Position numbers and translations under genes: made by a program
DNA from: Dendrophyllia cribrosa
Taxonomy: Eukaryota; Cnidaria; Anthozoa; Scleractinia; Dendrophylliidae
Assembly: GCA_024195265.1 (NCBI GenBank)
Contig: JAJLRJ010000011.1
Location: 19,216,927 to 19,280,926, forward strand
Reading direction: 5' to 3'
DNA: 64,000 nucleotides
In this document: one piece after another, positions 1-12,800 of the stretch
How the letters are laid out: the number at the start of each line of letters is the position of its first letter
How positions within the stretch are numbered: position 1 is the first letter of the stretch
Notes under the pieces: generated by a model
The model's database searches: none
Seen by the model: only the letters and a program-made list of their open reading frames with translations
What the model was told of the DNA's origin: nothing

Positions 1-85
1 AAAGCGTGTATTTTTTACTAATCATGCATACTTTTGTTGACAATGTATAATTTATTTCACATTTCTTATCAACAGACAAACAAAT

Positions 86-190
86 ATGGTGAAGTCAAAG
101 GCAAAGACAACGGCATTCAGCGAGCATTTCCTTCATTCATTTATTGATAAAAAAAAATCGGCAAATTCCATCGAGAACGTAATAAATTGA
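86..190 (+). other. Possible upstream ORF in the GPCR leader
   Basis: An ATG at 86 opens a 34-codon frame ending with TGA at 188-190, 40 bases before the receptor start. If the transcript includes it, it could lower receptor translation. A possible splice acceptor (AACAG) sits at 71-75, just before it. No similarity is recognised. Confidence 0.25.
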
Positions 191-230
191 GCGGCCAATT
201 TCCCTGAAGACATTCTATAGAAGAGCCACA

Positions 231-1358
231 ATGGAGCCGGTTGACCTTAGCTCCCGCAGCCTCTTTTTAACAGTTGTGAAAGTCAGCTCCTTAATGATTC
301 TAAATGTATTGTCTTTAACAGGGAACACATTAGTTTGTGGCTTATTTTATACAAACGCACGACTTCGAACAACAACAAACCTTTACATTACTGCTCTGGC
401 AGTGAGCGATTTACTGTCCGCTGTCTTTGTCATGCCTTTCGCAACTGGCGCGCTTATAACCAGCAAATGGGTTTTTGGTGGAGTAGTCTGTGAGCTTCAG
501 GCCTTCTTCGCCATATTTGCTATATACGTTTCGACCATAACCATGGGTTTAACAGCTGTTAACAGATACGTGAGAATGTGCAAGTCGGACCAGCAATATA
601 AGAAATTTTTTTCAGCGTGGAAGTCGCGCGCCTTGCTTGCTTCTCTGTGGATCTTCGCTGCCTGTTACACTGTTGGTCCACGGTTGGCTGGTCTTCAGAC
701 GTATGGGTTCATTCCAGCATACGCCTTTTGCACCAATGTTCATCTCAGCAACACTGGAAAAATCGTCCATTACGGCATTAATATAACTTTGTTCTTTTTA
801 ACACCGTTAATTGCCGCTATTATCAGCTACACAAAAGTTGCGAAGATGATCCGGCAACACAACACTGATGCAGCATCCACGATCCAGAGGCGAGAGAGAA
901 ACGCATCCATCAGCTCGCACGAGATCAAAATAAGTAGATCTTTATTCGCAGTTGTGTTCGCGTTCATGATATGCTGGCTCCCATTTTGGGTTATCGCTGT
1001 TTTGTCGCGCTTCCGTGTCATCGCAACGCTGCCGCGAAACGTGGAACTCCTGTGCATCTTTCTCTTGTATTTGTCCAATACAATTAATCCGTTTATATAC
1101 GCCGGGATGAATCCTGTGTTCAGAAGAGAACTCCGTAAAATACTCTTCTGTGGACGAAGACGTAAAGTTGGCATTGCATCTGGCGGAGGAGAAGCAAACA
1201 CTGACAAGATTGAGAAGCACCGAAACCGAAAGCGGAAATCAGAAACATTGTCAGAGATGAACAGTCAGCTGAGTCCTGAAGGAGGGCCTGTTCAATCATT
1301 CACCCTAGATACGCTAGGTGTCGATAACAGCGAAGGAGTCTCTGGTGTATTAAGATGA
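231..1358 (+). CDS. Rhodopsin-class (class A) GPCR, orphan, single exon
   Basis: A 375-residue, seven-transmembrane receptor encoded in one exon. Visible class A landmarks are GN at 31-32 (TM1), LAVSD with the sodium-site Asp at 60 (TM2), W80 and Cys87 before TM3 pairing with Cys167 in extracellular loop 2, NRY at 111-113 at the end of TM3 in place of DRY, CWLP at 248-251 (TM6) and NPFIY at 286-290 (TM7). A short N-terminus, a basic third loop and a Lys/Arg-rich then Ser-rich C-tail complete it. The NRY variant is shared with melatonin-type receptors and many cnidarian orphans, but melatonin receptors usually carry NAxxY, so the ligand cannot be assigned. It should couple to G proteins at the plasma membrane. 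The start is the first ATG of the frame. Single-exon structure is common for cnidarian receptors of this class. Confidence 0.9.
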   Translation: MEPVDLSSRSLFLTVVKVSSLMILNVLSLTGNTLVCGLFYTNARLRTTTNLYITALAVSDLLSAVFVMPFATGALITSKWVFGGVVCELQAFFAIFAIYVSTITMGLTAVNRYVRMCKSDQQYKKFFSAWKSRALLASLWIFAACYTVGPRLAGLQTYGFIPAYAFCTNVHLSNTGKIVHYGINITLFFLTPLIAAIISYTKVAKMIRQHNTDAASTIQRRERNASISSHEIKISRSLFAVVFAFMICWLPFWVIAVLSRFRVIATLPRNVELLCIFLLYLSNTINPFIYAGMNPVFRRELRKILFCGRRRKVGIASGGGEANTDKIEKHRNRKRKSETLSEMNSQLSPEGGPVQSFTLDTLGVDNSEGVSGVLR

Positions 1359-2030
1359 ACTAAGATGTGCTGTTCACATTTGATCATTAACTGCCATCCT
1401 GATGTGAACATGTCAACTCGATTTATTCCACATGGCAGTACGCTACCAATTTTTAGGATCATTTTGAAAAGACAGAAACCTAAAAATGATGGTCCAGTCT
1501 TGTTCATGTATCAGGGCTACATTTGTGCCCTGAAACTGGATGGGGAATCAATCATTTAATCCGGCATTTTTTTTGACTTGCTATAAAACAGAACTAAGAT
1601 AGTTTTCAGGTACGCCACGAAATAAAAAGATAAAAAGTTGAAAAATGAAAACATGAGACTTCTTTGAAGTATAAATAGATTTTTTTAAAAGTTAAAAACT
1701 TTGAAAAAAATATCGGCTTAAACCACAGGTGTACCATTATCTGTTTGTGTGGTGTGCTGTGCATCTGGAAATGCACGCGCGCGTATCGGTTTGTCAAACT
1801 AGCCTCGCTGCCATGTTGTTTAACTTTGTTTTTCTGTGTTTATTTTAGTGATTTGTGGTTCGCGAAAAGCGGTATTAGGTAACTAGGTGAAGGTAGACAA
1901 GCCGGTCTTCGCAAGCCAATTGTTAGCTATTTTCAGAATTAATAATTTCTAAATTCAGAAAATACCTGAAATCTTAGATTAGGCCAGTTTCGATGCATTA
2001 AAATTCGTACTTGGCTCCGAAAAACAGTCT
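1359..2030. other. Intergenic, 3' flank of the GPCR
   Basis: AT-rich sequence with no coding pattern that I can support. The short frames here lack splice-site or family support. Confidence 0.5.
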
Positions 2031-2285
2031 AAAAGGTACCAGAAACTCATTTGATGGGCGTGGCTCAAATGGAATTTTACCCTTATGAGGTACCAGTTCT
2101 AAAACTGAAAAATTGTTCGTGTCATATGTTTACGGTTCAATACCCTAAACGGTAGTCATTATTTAGATTTTATCACCCTAAGCGGTACCAATCTACAAAC
2201 TTTGACCCCTAAAATGTACGATGAACACCCCCGTCATTTTTACATGGGAGTCCCTCCCCCGGGCTCTGAGGAACATAGCCTGTGC
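2030..2285. repeat. Interspersed repeat with scattered GGTACC and ACCCTAA words
   Basis: The words ggtaccag, ataccctaaacggta and caccctaagcggtacc recur here and end in a CCCTCCCCCGGG block. The same style (ACCCTA/GGTACC words with G-rich or C-rich ends) appears at 30437-30868 and 61842-62260, suggesting one diverged family. The class is not assigned. Confidence 0.4.
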
Positions 2286-2339
2286 GATTGGAGTATTGTA
2301 CGAACGAAGACAAATGTCTTACTCCGCCACCTAAACTTG

Positions 2340-2935
2340 CTCTAGCGAAAAAAATCCCGCCAGCTACGCAGACCGTCGGCTCAAAAGTTTGAACCACCTT
2401 GTACAGCAATATAAACAGTACCACAGGAAAGAACTCCTCATAAGCTTTCATTTGAATGGCCACACTGTAGGATTTCATCCACAAACTCAAAAGTTAGAAC
2501 CACCTTGAACAGCATAATAAACAACACCACAGGAAAGTACTGCTCAATAGCTTTCATTTGAATGGTCACACTGAAAGATTTCATCCACAGACTACCTTAG
2601 AACCACCATTTACAGCACAATAAACAGTACCACAGTTAAGTACTGCTCAATAGCTTTTATCTGACTGGTCACACTGTAGGATTTCATCCACCGACTAAAA
2701 AAGTTAGAAGCACCTTGTACAGTACAATAAACAGTGCCAAAGGAAAGAAGTACTCATTACTGTCATCAACTTTCATTTGAATGGTCACATTGTAGGATTT
2801 CATCCAGACTCAAAACGTTAGAACCACCTTGTACAGCGCAATAAACAGTACCACTGGAAAGTACTGCTCGATACTGTCAAAAGCTTTCATTTGAATGGTC
2901 ACATTGTAGGATTTCATTCACGAGTTAAAAACGAC
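2340..2935. repeat. Minisatellite array, period about 103-113 bp, 5-6 units
   Basis: The anchor GAACCACCTT or a near match starts at 2391, 2497, 2600, 2708 and 2821, giving spacings of 106, 103, 108 and 113. Each unit contains TTTCATTTGAATGGTCACA, followed by GGATTTCATCCAC and a CAAAAGTTAGAAC-like end. The same core words build the 88-bp array at 61421-61841 and the single-unit copies at 11808-12021 and about 25390-25555. Short minus-strand frames here are artefacts of the repeat. Confidence 0.85.
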
Positions 2936-3898
2936 CTTATATGTACAAATACATTACATGCGCTTTTGGTTTGTGTTTATTTCCAATGATTGTGAGAACT
3001 AATCTGGATTTAACATTGCTCGGATATTAGATTATGACACAGATATTAGATTATAACACAGATATCAGATTATGACACCGACCTACTCTGGAATATTTGT
3101 GATTGCAGATCTGAATCACATAAGGTTTATGGAAATCATCAATAAATTTTTTATCTCAAAAACAGAACTGCTCAAAAAGGAGTTTATTATCACATTAAAA
3201 CGACCTTATTTTAGACCTTAACAACTTAAAAAAACAATTATAACCATTTAACTGGTACATACCTATACATTTGTTATAATTTGACTGAAGAAGTGTTGCA
3301 TAATAAATAGTAGTCTTATTGCTTTGGTGAGCAGTTTCAAATAGTATTGATATTTTATAGATGAATTGCTAAGATGGACCACTTGGTAATAATTACCAAT
3401 TACTGATTAGTATTTGCAGAAAATTGTGTCAGATAGGAAGCTTTTTCTGCAAGTGGATGGAATATCTGAAAATGGCAACAAAAACTTATCTTTGTATTTC
3501 TCGCACAGCTTCCACTGATGGCTTTACAATAATCACTGCCAAATTTGCAATGGAGCCCTTAAAAGCTTTATTGAATAGGGTTGTTTAGCCTGCATAGAGG
3601 CATTATAATATTAGCAGAATAGTACAAGGCTGTCAAACAGTCTACTACAAACAAGATTCATCTAACAAATTCATGCATTTTGCTGGTGTTAGGTTTCAAC
3701 CAAATGTGGCCCTTTGTTATATGTTAATATAAAAGCGTTGCAAGCTGTTTCTACTTCAACGGTTTCGAGCTCCTTAAAATTTAAATTTTAGCTTTAAAAT
3801 AAATATTTTTGTTACCAGTAATAATTATATAAACATAACGGATAATTTAAATTTAAATTTAAAAATAATAAATTCCTTTGCCAGCTAGCTGAACTTGT
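2936..3898. other. Non-coding 3' flank of the RASSF gene
   Basis: AT-rich sequence between the minisatellite and the RASSF stop codon. It should hold the RASSF 3' UTR; a minus-strand AATAAA is present near 3563-3570. Nothing else is recognised. Confidence 0.4.
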
Positions 3899-6800
3899 TT
3901 ATACAGGAGTGGAGATTTCTGCTAGTCTCTCTTGTAACTTCTGTCGATATTGCATATACCTGAAAGAAAGAAAAAGAAGATATAAGGTTACAATAAATTA
4001 TTCGTTATTCAAGACAAAGTAATAAATTAGTACTCTTTCTCGTTCTGAAGCAACTTGTGATCGTGTATTCTGTGTGTTATTTATATCAAAGAAAAAACCT
4101 TTCTATAAATTAAAGGACCGTGACAAAGTCACTCCCTCAACAATTCCTTCATTTGTTTTGTGTGATGAAAAATAAAGTTGAAGTTGTGTCAGGGCATTGA
4201 ACACAAAGATGACTCCTCGAGAAATTAACAATATTTATCAACGACAGTAGGTAGGCAGTTAAATGAACCCTGACCCAAATCCAACCAAGCTAAGCTAATC
4301 AAATTCTACATTCTACAAAATATGATAATTGGAAAGAAATAATATTTATCATACATTTGTTTTATTCTTTCCACTTCCTTTTCCTCTTCTTCTTGGTATT
4401 TTTCAAGAAAGGCTTGTAACACAGGCATGGCAAAATGAATGTACTGTGCAACCTGAAATATTAAACAGGCAAAACCTTCTTGATATCTGCTGCTTTCACT
4501 GAATAAACTGCAACCTGTAACTTAGGGCGCTTACCATTTGTCAGAACTGGCCAGCCAGACCGCTCAATTCGTAAATATTATTCCATTTTTTGCCAGAATT
4601 AGTCAGCCAGACTGGAAAATTTGGAAATAGTATGCATCCTTTTGATGGACTTGTAGGAACAAGTCTTCAAAAAGATGCATTCTAGTTACAAACGGACCGG
4701 TCTGGCCGGCCAGTTCTGACAAATGGTAAGCGCCCTTAGATTAAGGACACATTTTCTAAATTCCTTGTATATATTTTAGAGTACAATAATTATGAATGAT
4801 TAGAGATAACGGGCGGCAGAGGTTGGAGACATTGGGTGGGTTTGGGTTCAGTTAATTTGAGTATAAAGTTTTACTTATCATATCAAGCTATATTTCAATT
4901 TAGTTTTACTCTGTAGAATTTTATTATTGAGTAGAAAATACTAGATAGGTGTCCTCAATTATTAGTTTACACTTGTGCAAGCTAGGAAATCATTGACACA
5001 TTAATAAAGTTATTATTATTATTATTATTATTATTAAAAGTAATACTTCTTGGTTTCACGTATACATATAGTGCAGTTGAATACAAAGGAGCACCATCAC
5101 AGATGTTCATACACTACTAGTGCTTTCAAAAACGGGTTCCATATGTTTGTAGACAACAAATGTTGGAAGAAAAATATAATTAGACAAAGACACCCATTAA
5201 AAATGAGCAATGTCTTTTGGTACAATGTACTATGTTATGTGAATTCTACTGGGCCGACAATAAATATTTACAGTGTTTTGTGGTAAATTGATTCAAAAGA
5301 TGTAAGTTGACCTCATCCCATTAATATAACCACCCCGACTATAATTTTATTATGACTATAACTTTATCTTTATGTTATTATAAAAGGGGTTCCACTGTAT
5401 TTGCGTTATTCAAAACAGTGCTTGGTAATCAACATATTTATTTTGGAGGAGCTGACATTGCAAATCCAGCTATTATCCCTAATACAGAAAACATTGTATG
5501 AAATTTGCTACGTAGTCATGAGAGCACCCAGATGGAATATACTAACCTCGTGTGAAATAGTGTTTGTGTTATTAGCTTCCATCACAAAAATCTTGGCTGC
5601 TTCCTAAAGAATAAACATATTGAGATATCATTGTATACATCTAACATTACCAATGTAATCCTACAAATGCAGTAAAAGCTTTATTAATTCTCCAGAGGAC
5701 TTAATATTTAATTTAAGGAAGCGTTCGGCATCTCCACTAGCTAGTAGGGTTAGGGCTGTATGCAATGGGTCATACTATACATATACCTCACTGGGTCCTA
5801 ACAGCAGTCGGCTGTGCAAGGGAAACTCTTCTTTTTGTAGCTGTCTGATGGCTAAAAAGGAAACAAACAAACAAATCTCTGCTGGTGAGTAGAGCATAAC
5901 TTGTACAACTAACATAAATCTATGTAAAACATCAAATGTATAAAATTATTTAGAAAATGATCACTCTAAGAAAGGTTATTAACATTAACATCCATATTTA
6001 CTTACAGCCATTATCATACACTGCGTACAAGTTGAAGTTTTGGGGTGCATTGGTGATCTGAAGTAAAAAAAAAAAACACGAAATTTTAGTTTTAACTTGT
6101 TATGATTATGTGACAAAGAACTGCCTTCTTGAAAACTATAGCCACAACAACTTCCACTTCCATTTTATTTGTTACAATTTATGTACTTTTTTTTTATTAA
6201 AATAAGTATTAAATATTAAATAAATAAATATATTTAAAAGAGCATCAGATGTAAAGTATAAACATAGTCTTCAGGGAGGTCCTCCATTAAAATAGAATTA
6301 CATGAAAAACTTAATTAGTCGAAAACGTTCGGTGTTTCTTTCTTTTAACTCCTTTTTAGCCTTGTAAATAGTATTTTTTATTAATATATAACTAGGCATA
6401 AAATATAAAATAATTTTCAAGTACAAAATGTTTTAAATTTTACAAGAATAAAATGTATTATAAGATTCAAAACTACAATTTAGATGCTGATCTATCAAAA
6501 ATGTCTAGGTTTTTTTTTTCAATATTTTACAAGGCATTGGCTTTTTTTATAAGAATCTGGTTTGCCCTATCACTTAAAGTGTCACTACAACGAAAATTTT
6601 TGTATTTCTTTTCCGCTTTTTTAACGCAAATGTATCTAATAGGTTTAGACAATTGGAATTGCTATAAATTAGGTCGATGTATTCTTACACAGCTCAGAAA
6701 TAGCTGGCTGAAAACCCACCAAAAACACGTAAAATCCGTCCGCCATTACTCCGTTCATAAATCTGAGAACATGTTCTACAGGTTTGTGATCTGGTACACG

Positions 6801-9800
6801 TGACTTGATTTGTGACGTCAATTACTCAACGCGATTCCCTCCGGGACACAGACAACATAGCCAAAAGGCATGTGTTGAGTCATTGACGTCACAAAATCTT
6901 TAGGCCAACTCGATCCAACTCTCAGGATTCGGTCCCGGTCATTTTTGAATTGAGTAATGGCGGCAAACCGAATTCGAAATGTAGAATTAAAATAATGGCA
7001 CTTCCCGTACGAGTTTTGACTTGAAACTTCGCAAGGTAAGTAACGAGGACTTACTTATATTTTTAAAATATGAAGAGAACAGAAAATGTATATTAAATTT
7101 TTTGATCACTGGCACTTTAACGTTTTAGTGTGAGAGGAAACATTGTGTGTTTGTATACATTAGTAACACGTACATGGTGTTTTTGGCAAGTATCAAGCCA
7201 GTAACAGCTAGTTCTTGGTTTGGGCAGTCTAGGTAAATAACCATTTCTAGTGTTGTATTTGTGTAAATAAAACTCTCTCATGTTGTTACTAACAACACCA
7301 GTTTGTTTGCTGGTACTCAATTCTATAAACTTGAATAGAGGGAGAAATGTGGAACACTCGCAGAAATGAGGACTAAAACTACCACATCTTTCAAGCACTA
7401 TAATCACTTGATAGTGAACAACCAATTATTGTATCCCCTGTTACAAAATCCTAAAAGGGGGGGGGGGGGGGGGGGTAACTTCCTTTCAGAAAACTTGAAT
7501 TACCAGTAAACTCTTAAATGAGAGCAATCTGGGCATGGCTCAAGCTTTAGTTGATCCCTAAAAGAGGCCATTCTAAAACACACAGACAAATAAGAGCTAC
7601 ATAGTGAACTTAATGGCTAAAAAGATCAGCATCCCTACCCCTTTCACATGGGATTCGCTGCCTCTATCTTTGAGGTTAGGACTACAGTGAAACCTGTATT
7701 AAGCGAGCCCCATATTAAGTGGACATCCTCTATTAAACGGACACCAGATGCTACATTTTCTTCCCATATTTACAGTAAAACAAACCTGTTTTCAGCGGGC
7801 CCCTCTATTAACTGGACACTAGCAAGGGTCCCGAGAGTGCCCGCTTGATACAGGTTCAAGACTGTAATCATAACACAATTTATTAGGGAGCTTAATAAGC
7901 AACGACGACGACAACGCCAAGGAAAATGTCAATTGAAAAAAGGATTCGTGCTATTTTTAACTACTTCGCAGTTGCTTAAATTTGTTTAGTTTGTCTAATG
8001 TGACTGGATTGTCCAGGAGCTGAATTTGAAGGGATAGCTTTCCAGTTCAAATGGAGAAGGGAACATTAACCATCGTGTGTTCACGTTCTCCATAAAACCT
8101 ATAATTTCATCATTTGACGTTGTTGTTTTGCAGGGAACGGCAAAGAAATGTACCAAAATGTAAAATGCACGTGCAGAGGCATTGTTTTTGCTCACTAAAC
8201 CTATTGTTTTGTGCCGTTCTCGCTGCCGTCGGCGTCATGGTTTTATTATTACATGCACACAAACCTGGAACTTGGTCATGAGCATTTTAATGACGTCTCT
8301 TGTTCTTGTTCTGCTCGTCACTCTTAGATTAGTGGAAGTGCCAAAAGGAGGAATAAATGTCGTGCGACCTTCTGCAGACTATGAAAACAGCACACAGATA
8401 AAAATGTTACTGCATTATCTCTTTTGCGGCCATAGGTGACTATGGTCGCCTTACTCATAAGTGGCCAAAGGCAACTATAGTCACCATTCGCTATTTGGGA
8501 AATCAAATATTTGGCCATGGAGCAAATGTACTTTGAGGAAACTTGGCCGTGAAAGGCCTAACTTAAAGCTCACTTAAGGATATACTGTATACAAGTATGG
8601 TAGGTATACATACAGGCGTGTAGCTAATAAAAAACTGTACAGGCTCATTAACAAGCCCAGCCGGTTTTTCTGGCTTGCATTTGTGCACCTTCAAAATCAC
8701 CCCAAATTAGTCTTTGTTTTCTAGTGAAATTTTAGCCGGGAATAAGTTCTCTTTCAGCAGGTGAAATTAGCCAGTAGCTGGCTCTTAGCTACATCCCTCA
8801 GGGTATATTGCCTGTCATAAGAATATATTAGAGGATGATATCTCTTGGGAACAAAACAGAAAAAGGTGGGTAGAATGCATAAATGAATCTCAAAAATTCG
8901 AAATTCATACTAATTAAAAAGAAATATTCTCCCTGCTGCACTAATGAGGATTCTTTTTTTTTAATTTGAGAGAAGATGTTGTAGAAAAGACCAATAATTT
9001 AGTGAGAGGACCTAGCAAAATTTTGAAGCTTATGTTGTGAGTTATTGGCAAATTTAAAAAATTAGAGAACTTAGTACAGTGTATGTGTCTGCTGTCATGT
9101 CTTTGGTTTATTGCGAATCAAACACATGGTTACAAAAACATGCATAAGTGCATATGCTCACAAATGTCAACCGCTGGTCAAACACACTACATCTGCCATA
9201 TTGGCATACCAAAGTGGTGACATGCTGTAAAATAATAATTTTTTTCAGAAATAATTATTGATGAATTGTTTTTGAGAAAATAATCAATGTATTTGCAATT
9301 TTGTTGACCAAGATTACTTAAAATCAATAACGCCAAACTTGTGATGCATTTTAACTCTCAGTTGTCTCAGATAGCACCTTTCCTGAAGATAACAGTCTGT
9401 AACTAGTACAGCGAGAACCCAGTCATGGATCATGCCAAGTTAGTGACCAGTGAGTCACAAAACCTTGGTTTTATCAACTGAGTCAATATGGCAAATTGGC
9501 CACCATAAAGAGATTTGATCAAAAGCTAATGTTTCGAGTGCTAGTCCTTCGTCAGTTTGTTTAGAAACTAATAAACCCTTTTATTCAGTGACCTGAGTGC
9601 CTACTTGTTGTTATAAATGGAGCAGTGACATTACACGTCCAGGGCTCCTAAATCCTCAACTGAGGACATGGCAACTGCGGGTTGAGATATTTTCATTCAT
9701 CACAAGTTCGACAAATTCAGCCATGAACTAGTCAATAAAATCGCGATCAAACTGTAGAGTGAAACTCGTGATCATTAAAGAACAGATTTCCAAGCAATTT

Positions 9801-12800
9801 TAAGGATGTTAATTTTTCATGACCTGGAACTGTTTAGAACTTTCCCTCCATGTAACTCTACAAATCTGTCTGTCGAATCAGTTTTTTCACGAGGCCAATG
9901 AACACTTCAGACTTAAATCAGCTCACCTGTACAGTAAAATCCAGAATGGTTCTTTGGTCTCCTGCATCTGGAATATTCCTACTGTTAACCGTGATATTGC
10001 GACGCCTGGCAAGAATCTTCTCCAAACTACTAGTTCTAGGTCTCTGTCATAAATACAACATTTATCAAACAGAATCAGTTATGCAACACATAAATTCATT
10101 TTAATAGAACATTGTCACTCTAATTCAATCAACTATGAAAAAATAAAAAAATAAATATTTAAATAAATACATTTTAAATATTTTTAACACTTAACCAGTA
10201 TTCAACAAGAAATGTTGAAACCAAAAATGTTATTATTATGTTTAATTTATAGAGATAATGATGTTTTAAAAAGAGCTTCTACCAGTGACAGAAAAATTTA
10301 AACTGAAATCTGACTGGGTGCATTACAACAATAGTAATTATTGTTAAAAGTAATATTACTTATTAATATTTATTTTTCAGAAATATCGCATGCTGGGCCA
10401 TCATTATGCAGCCTTTGACGTTGCTGGCAACACAAGCAAATAGTTGATCATAAAACTCAACATAGCCTCCCATGGTTGTTCTCCATTAGTCCCTTTCAAA
10501 CATTGAGTTGCTGTTCATTCACTGCAGTTGCCTGTCATAATAGCCAGCTGCTAATGACAGCCCTGTTCACAGTTTCTTTGGTAACAATGTAAAAGTTAAG
10601 CAAGCTAAGATAACTAATAATATCAAATTTGACAATTTTTTTTATTTACTTACAACAGAATCCTTGTTCTTGATTGACAAAGTTCTCATTAACCCATTCT
10701 GCTCTTTCTGGGAGCGTCTTCTCCAGTATGACAAGTTGTGACTTGCAAGCGTGACAGGCACCTTTAATCCCCAATACACCTTGAGGACTCCCTCTAAAAT
10801 AATTCTACCTCCAACCTAAAAAATCAACAGTTGTGTAAGTTAGTATTAACAGTCAAATCTCGCTTCACGACACCCACTTAATATGGAAACCCTGCTATTA
10901 TGGACATTTTTTGGGCCCAGCAGGAAAATAAAAGCGCATCAATTATATTTAAAACTAGAAATATTTGTTTCGCAGAATCTTGCGAAACGCCGCGGAGCGT
11001 GCGCTGCAAAATTTTAGCAAGGGAAGGGAAAGTTGGAACTTTTGGTTTAACTGGAGAGGTTGGGTTGCATGGCCACAATGGCCTCGAAATTTGAAGTTGA
11101 GACATTCTCGTTCATACAGTGTAGTCGCTAAATTATTACACTGGATGACATCAATTGGAACTTTGTCACATTTTTTTGTTGCTAGGCAACTGCAGGACAC
11201 CAACCTGATATAAAATTATATATAAAAGCAATCCACTACAAGCACGACAAGTGACTTGGGTTAAATATGTCAATCAGTTTAAATATTATATTAATAAGTG
11301 CTTTCAAGTCAAAATAATCAGAACAGAAAAACTCTGAGTGCACCCAAAAGGAGTCAAACCTTTCAGCTACCTGTTTGATGCTCAACATGTATCACTGAGC
11401 TTTGGGTGACTTGTGGTAAGCAAAGCCATGTAACTGGGTTCATACGTGACAATAATTATTACAAGTCTTGTAGGTAGGGTAAAGTTGCACATGAGCTACG
11501 TACAGGAATCCTACATTGTACATGACTGGAGCTAAACCTGGTTTCTGTAGCAACATGAAGCAACTAAGAGTATTGCTACTCCCCCTTGGATGGGATGCTA
11601 GTCCATCGCAAGGTCACTCATAGTATTATGCTGCCGGTATACCCATTTATACACCTGGGTGGAGAGAGAAAATGTGGAGTAAAGTTTTGTGTCTCTGGAA
11701 CAACATGACGGCAGAGCTCAGGCACCAAACTATCAACCTTCAGGTTTAAAGTCAGATGCGCTAACCACTACACCACTGCCCCTCCACAAAAGGCTTGGAG
11801 AATTTCTTTAACCCTTTCACTCCCAAGAGTGCCAAAGATAAAAAATCAAGAAAAATCCCAAATTTCATTTTGTAACATACTGAAAAACAAATAGAACCAT
11901 GCAAAAGTACTGGCGAAGAGGTTTCATTTGAATGGTCACACCATAGGTTTTCCTCCTCAGACTCAAAAGTTAGAACTACATTACATGTCTCCATAATTGA
12001 CGCTGGGAATGAAAGGGTTAAGTTCAAGATGTATACAAGTATAATTATATATATGAAGTGCTGCTGGCACTTAATTCAAACCATGCAATAAATGCAAATC
12101 CATAAATGGATGTTTATTAAAGAAAATGCAAAATTAAATTTATTATCTAAGAATAAATTATTGTTAAGGGTAAGTTTGCTTTCATGGTTGATCACTGTGC
12201 AGACCTTGATTTGATTAGTCAATGTCTTAAAAGACAAATATTTCTCTACTGTATCACTCCTTTGCAACTCAGTTAATGTTATGATCAGCCAGTATTTAGT
12301 GTTATCAGACGACAACTGTCAAATTATCAAATACCATACCTCTTTACTTGTTAACTGCAGAGCTTTTCTTCCTTCAAAGAACATGTTATATTCTTTTAAT
12401 CTGGGAATAATTTCATTTCTGTCAAAACAAAACAAAGAAAGACTAAAATATTGATCATTATCATCACCATCATTAATCTTTGATCTCCGCCCAGAGCCTT
12501 AACATCACACAACAAGCACATGTGGTCCCTGTTGAATCCCTGCAGGTGCTTAGTGAAAAACTTACATTGTAGACCTCATAAATTACAGTAACGTTGAAGC
12601 TAGCTCTCATAAGCAACATTTCGGGATTTCAAAAAGTGAGCTGGTAGCTTACAAGAATTCATTATATTAACTGAACATTCACTAAAAAGACAGAAGTTGG
12701 TCACCTATGAGTGCTTGAAAAATGCGAAAGAGATTACATAATGATATCCCATGTAAAAATAATATTTTTACATGCATATTAAAATTGTGGCGATCGCATC

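Noticed and set aside
827..1220. Minus-strand frames opposite the GPCR
   Set aside because: Antisense shadows of the receptor coding region.
2209..2490. 93-codon minus frame with a hydrophobic stretch
   Set aside because: Falls across two repeat families and has no start or splice context.
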